DNA of 5,041 bases, from positions 1 to 5,041 of the forward strand of contig JAEHDT010000060.1 of NCBI GenBank assembly GCA_016880225.1, written 5' to 3'. Shown in pieces: positions 1 to 5,041 of this stretch; the stretch's first letter is position 1, and each line of letters opens with the position of its first letter. The notes below the pieces were generated by a model. It was not told where the DNA came from and searched no databases. It was given only the letters and a program-made list of their open reading frames with translations. The position numbers were made by a program, and so were the translations under genes. Source of the DNA: Gemmatimonadota bacterium (lineage in GTDB: Bacteria; Gemmatimonadota; Gemmatimonadetes; Gemmatimonadales; GWC2-71-9).

Positions 1-992
1 AGTCGCTCGCCGAGCAGATCATGACCCCGCGTCAGGTGAAGGAGTTCGCCGAGCACAAGGAGGCGGACTTCGCGATCGGGGTGCCGGGTGTGGGCCGGTT
101 CCGGACGAACGTGTACCAGCAGCGCGGCACCGTGGCGTTCGCGTTCCGGGCCATTCCTTACGAAGTCAAGACGATCCGCGACCTGAATCTGCCGGCGGTG
201 CTCGAGGAGATCGCGCTGCGGCCCCGCGGGCTGGTGCTGGTGACAGGCGTGACGGGGTCGGGGAAGTCGACGGCGCTGGCGGCGATGATCAACCACATCA
301 ACACGAATCGCAGGGTGAACATCATCACGATCGAGGACCCGATCGAGTTCCTGCATCGCGACAACCTGGCCAACATCTCGCAGCGCGAGGTGGGGAACGA
401 CACGCTGTCGTTCAACGCCGCGCTGCGCCACGTGCTGCGGCAAGCGCCCGACGTGATTTTGATCGGCGAGATTCGCGACATGGAAACGCTGGACACGGCG
501 CTCAAGGCGGCGGACACGGGGCACCTGGTCTTCTCGACGCTGCACACGACGGACGCGACGCAGACCATCAACCGCGTCATTTCCTTCTTCCCGCCGCACC
601 AGCACGACGAGGTACGCCACCTCTTGTCCACGGCCTTGCAGACGATCGTGTCGCTGCGTCTCGTGCCGCGCAAGGATGGACAGGGGCGGGTGCCGGCGGC
701 CGAGGTGCTGATCAATACCGCTGCGGTCCAGGAGAACATGCGGGACCTGACGAAGTCGCTCAGCATTCCGGATCTGATCGCGCAGGGCTCGGTGCAGTAC
801 GGCATGCAGAGCTTCGACCAGTCGCTGATGTACTGGTATCAGCAGGGGATCGTCAGCTACGAGAGCGCGATCTTCTACGCCACGAACCCGAGCGAGTTCG
901 CGCTGAAGGTCTCGGGCGTGGACTCGGGCGAGAGCCAGGCGTTCGGCGGCAGCACGGCGGCGGCGGGCATGCGCGACGACATCACGCCCTGA
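1..992 (+). CDS. pilT: PilT/PilU-family type IV pilus retraction ATPase (5' partial)
   Basis: This is a cytoplasmic hexameric ATPase of the secretion NTPase superfamily. The family powers type IV pilus retraction, used in twitching, adhesion and DNA uptake. The reading frame is open from base 3. The ATG at base 21 aligns inside the N-terminal domain of the family, so the true start is upstream and roughly 55-60 residues are missing. Numbering from that ATG, visible motifs are Walker A GVTGSGKST at 76-84 (K82), an Asp box IITIEDPIEF at 101-110, Walker B DVILIGEIRD at 144-153 (E150), and a His box TGHLVFSTLHT at 166-176. The AIRNLIR motif of classical PilT is replaced by a divergent stretch around 235-245. 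The segments LVPRKDGQGR (214-223), EVLINT (228-233) and GMQSFDQSL (261-269) resemble PilU more than PilT. A Gly/Ala/Ser-rich tail of about 24 residues follows. The family is certain; the choice between PilT and PilU is not. Its stop overlaps the accC start by one base. Confidence 0.93.
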   Translation, partial: SLAEQIMTPRQVKEFAEHKEADFAIGVPGVGRFRTNVYQQRGTVAFAFRAIPYEVKTIRDLNLPAVLEEIALRPRGLVLVTGVTGSGKSTALAAMINHINTNRRVNIITIEDPIEFLHRDNLANISQREVGNDTLSFNAALRHVLRQAPDVILIGEIRDMETLDTALKAADTGHLVFSTLHTTDATQTINRVISFFPPHQHDEVRHLLSTALQTIVSLRLVPRKDGQGRVPAAEVLINTAAVQENMRDLTKSLSIPDLIAQGSVQYGMQSFDQSLMYWYQQGIVSYESAIFYATNPSEFALKVSGVDSGESQAFGGSTAAAGMRDDITP

Positions 993-994
993 TG
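990..994 (+). other. Stop/start overlap TGATG (pilT-accC)
   Basis: The stop TGA of the pilus ATPase (990-992) shares its A with the ATG of accC (992-994). The preceding 20 bases contain no GGAGG-like Shine-Dalgarno motif. The start is nonetheless well supported, because the encoded MFKKVLVANRGEIA aligns with the first residues of known biotin carboxylases. Reinitiation by ribosomes finishing the upstream gene is the likely mode of translation; that is inferred. Confidence 0.8.
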
Positions 995-2350
995 TTCAAG
1001 AAGGTACTGGTCGCCAACCGCGGGGAGATCGCCCTGCGGGTGATCCGCGCGTGCAAGGAGCTGGACATCTCGACGGTCGCCGTCTACTCCGACGCGGACC
1101 GGGACAGCCTGCACACGCGGTTCGCCGACGACGACGTGTGCATCGGCGGCGCCCCGTCGCGCGACAGCTACCTCAACATCCCGCGCATCATCGCGGCTGC
1201 GGAAATCACCGGGGCCGACGCGATCCACCCGGGCTACGGCTTCCTGGCCGAGAACGCCGAGTTCGCGGACATCGTGCGCACGTCGAACATCACGTTCATA
1301 GGGCCGACGGGCGACCAGATCCGGCAGATGGGAGATAAGGCCGCCGCTCGCAAGCTGGCCCAGAAGCTGAAGGTGCCGACGGTCCCCGGGTCCCCCGGCC
1401 CCATCGACGACGTGGAGGCGGGGCTCAAGATCGCCGAGAAGATCGGATTCCCCGTGATCGTCAAGGCGGCGGCGGGTGGCGGCGGCAAGGGGATGCGGGT
1501 AGCGCAGGACGAGGAGCAGTTCGTGCAGAGCTTTTCGCTGGCCAAGCAGGAGGCGCTCGCCGCGTTCGGGTCGGACGAGGTGTACCTCGAGAAGTATCTC
1601 GCGCGACCACGCCACATCGAGATCCAGATCATGGGTGACACGCACGGGCGCGTGATGCACCTGTGCGAGCGCGACTGCTCGGTCCAGCGGCGTCACCAGA
1701 AGCTGATCGAGGAGGCCCCGAGCCCGGCGGTGGACGACACGCTGCGCCAGGACATCGGAGACGCGGCGGTGCGGCTCGCCGAGGCCATCGGCTACGTGGG
1801 CGCCGGGACGATAGAGTTCCTACTCGACGAGGACGGGTCGTTCTACTTCATGGAGATGAACACGCGGATCCAGGTGGAGCACCCGGTGACCGAGATGTGC
1901 ACCAACTTCGACCTGGTGAAGGAGCAGATTCGCGTGGCGGCTGGCGAGCGGCTGTCGTTCGTGATGAACGGCAACCGGTTGCGCGGCCACGCCATCGAGT
2001 GCCGCGTCAACGCCGAGGACCCGGCCCGCAACTTCCAGCCGAGCCCCGGCACCATCACCGTGTACCATCCGCCGGGCGGCCCGGGCGTCCGGGTGGACAC
2101 GCACATCTACGCCGGGTACACGGTGCCGCCGTACTACGACTCGCTGCTCGCCAAGCTGATCGTGCACGGCAACAACCGCGCCGAGGCGCTCGCCCGCATG
2201 CGGCAGGCGCTCGACTCGTTTATCATTGAGGGCGTGACCACGACCATCCCGTTCCTCAGTCGGGTCATGCGCCATCCCGACTTCATCGCTGGCCGCGTGG
2301 ACACGAAGTTCCTCGAACGCGAGCCTCAACTGCTGCAGCCGCCCGCGTGA
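992..2350 (+). CDS. accC: Biotin carboxylase subunit of acetyl-CoA carboxylase
   Basis: AccC carboxylates the biotin carried on AccB, using ATP and bicarbonate, in the first half-reaction of acetyl-CoA carboxylase (malonyl-CoA for fatty-acid synthesis, cytoplasmic). The protein has 452 residues, against 449 in E. coli, and has no fused biotinyl or carboxyltransferase domain. The N-terminal domain opens with VANRGEIALRVIRACKEL and contains HPGYGFLAEN (79-88). The ATP-grasp domain has K116, K158, the glycine loop GGGGKGM (162-168), H208, K237, E275, E288, N290 and R292. The signature EMNTRIQVEHPVTE covers 288-301, with E296 as the expected catalytic base. R338 (in ECRVNAEDP) corresponds to the bicarbonate/biotin-contacting arginine, and the C-terminal domain contains YAGYTVPPYYDS (373-384). 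Everything needed for activity is present. No accB is in the window. The same fold serves propionyl-CoA and pyruvate carboxylases made of separate subunits, but length and sequence best fit AccC. Translation is probably coupled to the gene in front. Confidence 0.97.
   Translation: MFKKVLVANRGEIALRVIRACKELDISTVAVYSDADRDSLHTRFADDDVCIGGAPSRDSYLNIPRIIAAAEITGADAIHPGYGFLAENAEFADIVRTSNITFIGPTGDQIRQMGDKAAARKLAQKLKVPTVPGSPGPIDDVEAGLKIAEKIGFPVIVKAAAGGGGKGMRVAQDEEQFVQSFSLAKQEALAAFGSDEVYLEKYLARPRHIEIQIMGDTHGRVMHLCERDCSVQRRHQKLIEEAPSPAVDDTLRQDIGDAAVRLAEAIGYVGAGTIEFLLDEDGSFYFMEMNTRIQVEHPVTEMCTNFDLVKEQIRVAAGERLSFVMNGNRLRGHAIECRVNAEDPARNFQPSPGTITVYHPPGGPGVRVDTHIYAGYTVPPYYDSLLAKLIVHGNNRAEALARMRQALDSFIIEGVTTTIPFLSRVMRHPDFIAGRVDTKFLEREPQLLQPPA
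2347..2350 (+). other. Start/stop overlap GTGA (accC-comB)
   Basis: The GTG start of comB (2347-2349) overlaps the TGA stop of accC (2348-2350). No Shine-Dalgarno motif is visible in the preceding 20 bases. GTG is preferred over the in-frame ATG at 2383 because MKIDVHFTPAG is the usual N-terminus of the family and contributes its first strand; the later ATG would remove it. Coupled translation is inferred. Confidence 0.75.
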
Positions 2351-3062
2351 AGATCGACGTCCATTTCACGCCGGCCGGGGTCATGGCGGGGGATCTCGCC
2401 GGCCGCGGCGTCGTGGTCATCGACGCGCTGCGCGCCACCACCACCGTCATCACGGCCCTCGCGAACGGAGCCAAGGCCGTCATCCCCGCCGCCACGTCGG
2501 AAGAGGCGGTGCGGCTCGCGTCGAACCTCGAGAAGGACGGGGTGCTGCTCGCCGGCGAGCGGAAGAGCGTGAAGATCGAAGGGTTCGCGCTCGGCAACTC
2601 GCCTCGCGAAATGACCGCCGCGGCCGTCGGCGGCAAGACCATCGTGCTCGCGACCACGAACGGCACGCCGGCGCTCGTGGCGACGCAGGGCGGCGATCCG
2701 GTGCTGGTCGGCGCCCCGGCCAACTTCAAGGCCCTGGCAACGCGGGCGCGGGCGGTTCTGGTCGAGCGCGGCGATCTCGTGATCGTGTGCGCGGGGCGGG
2801 AGAAGCAGTTCGCGGTCGAGGACGCCTACACGGCCGGCCGGCTCATCAAGGCGGTCAAGCGGGGCCTCCGCAAGCTTGCGCTCAACGACGGCGCTCGCGC
2901 CGCCGTGGCCCTCACCCGCGAGTTCGCGACGTGGGCGGACGCCCTGGAAAAGTCGGAGGCCGCCCGGCAGCTCGCCGACGTCGATCTCGCCGCCGACGTC
3001 GCATTCGCCGCCCGCGCGGACCGCTTCGCCGTCGTCCCCACCTACGCCGACCGCCGTATCAC

Positions 3063-3066
<4 letters not shown>
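2347..3066 (+). CDS. comB: 2-phosphosulfolactate phosphatase family protein (ComB)
   Basis: ComB is a Mg2+-dependent phosphatase that converts 2-phospho-3-sulfolactate to 3-sulfolactate. The family was defined in coenzyme M synthesis of methanogens and is also common in bacteria that make no coenzyme M. The 239 residues match the family's normal length. Visible conserved blocks are MKIDVHFTPAG at the start, VVVIDALRATTTV (22-34, acidic D26), GE at 70-71, GNSP (83-86), LATTNGTPAL (101-110), VGAPAN (121-126), VIVCAGREKQFAVEDAYTAG (145-164) and the C-terminal DRFAVVPTY (225-233). No signal peptide or membrane segment is evident, so it is expected in the cytoplasm. It overlaps both neighbours by four bases and so lies inside the operon. 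No partner gene (phosphosulfolactate synthase ComA or sulfolactate dehydrogenase ComC) is present. Family membership is strong, but the physiological substrate in this organism is not shown by the sequence. Confidence 0.92.

Positions 3067-5041
<1,975 letters not shown>

Noticed and set aside
21..23. ATG at 21 as the start of the pilus ATPase
   Set aside because: The frame is open back to base 3, and the residues around this Met align inside the N-terminal domain of PilT/PilU, so it is an internal methionine of a truncated gene.
1470..1500. G-rich run that could suggest a quadruplex or a simple repeat
   Set aside because: It encodes the conserved glycine loop of the ATP-grasp domain; protein sequence plus high G+C explains it.
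875..1696. Minus-strand open frame of 273 codons spanning the pilT-accC junction
   Set aside because: It runs antisense to well-conserved AccC residues, has no family resemblance and is rich in Arg, Val, Leu and Asp; a composition artefact.
1663..2229. Plus-strand open frame of 188 codons inside accC in another frame
   Set aside because: Its translation is almost wholly Arg/Gly/Ala/Pro low complexity, and the overlapped accC frame carries the catalytic motifs.

Overview
This 5,041-base window is G+C-rich (roughly two thirds by eye) and is filled end to end by four same-strand genes: a type IV pilus retraction ATPase of the PilT/PilU family (5' end outside the window), biotin carboxylase AccC, 2-phosphosulfolactate phosphatase-like ComB, and the septal DNA translocase FtsK/SpoIIIE (3' end outside the window). 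No non-coding stretch longer than a few bases remains. I see no RNA gene, mobile element, repeat array, CRISPR, promoter or terminator.

The layout is very tight. The ATPase and accC share one base (TGATG, 990-994), accC and comB share four (GTGA, 2347-2350), and comB and ftsK share four (ATGA, 3063-3066). None of the three internal starts has a convincing Shine-Dalgarno sequence, so translational coupling within one polycistronic mRNA is the simplest reading. The promoter must lie upstream of the window.

The genes do not form one pathway. They belong to surface motility (PilT/PilU), the first step of fatty-acid synthesis (AccC), sulfonate or C3-acid metabolism (ComB) and chromosome segregation at division (FtsK). 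This looks like a growth-linked housekeeping operon into which a pilus ATPase and a ComB-family enzyme are integrated. The genes imply a bacterium with type IV pili. The base composition and the accC-comB-ftsK arrangement are compatible with Gemmatimonadota or a related phylum, but that placement is inference only.

All catalytic motifs I could check are intact, and there is no frameshift or internal stop in the four reading frames. I do not see a hidden novel system. The points of most interest are the unusual gene grouping, the PilU-like character of the retraction ATPase, and the isolated comB.
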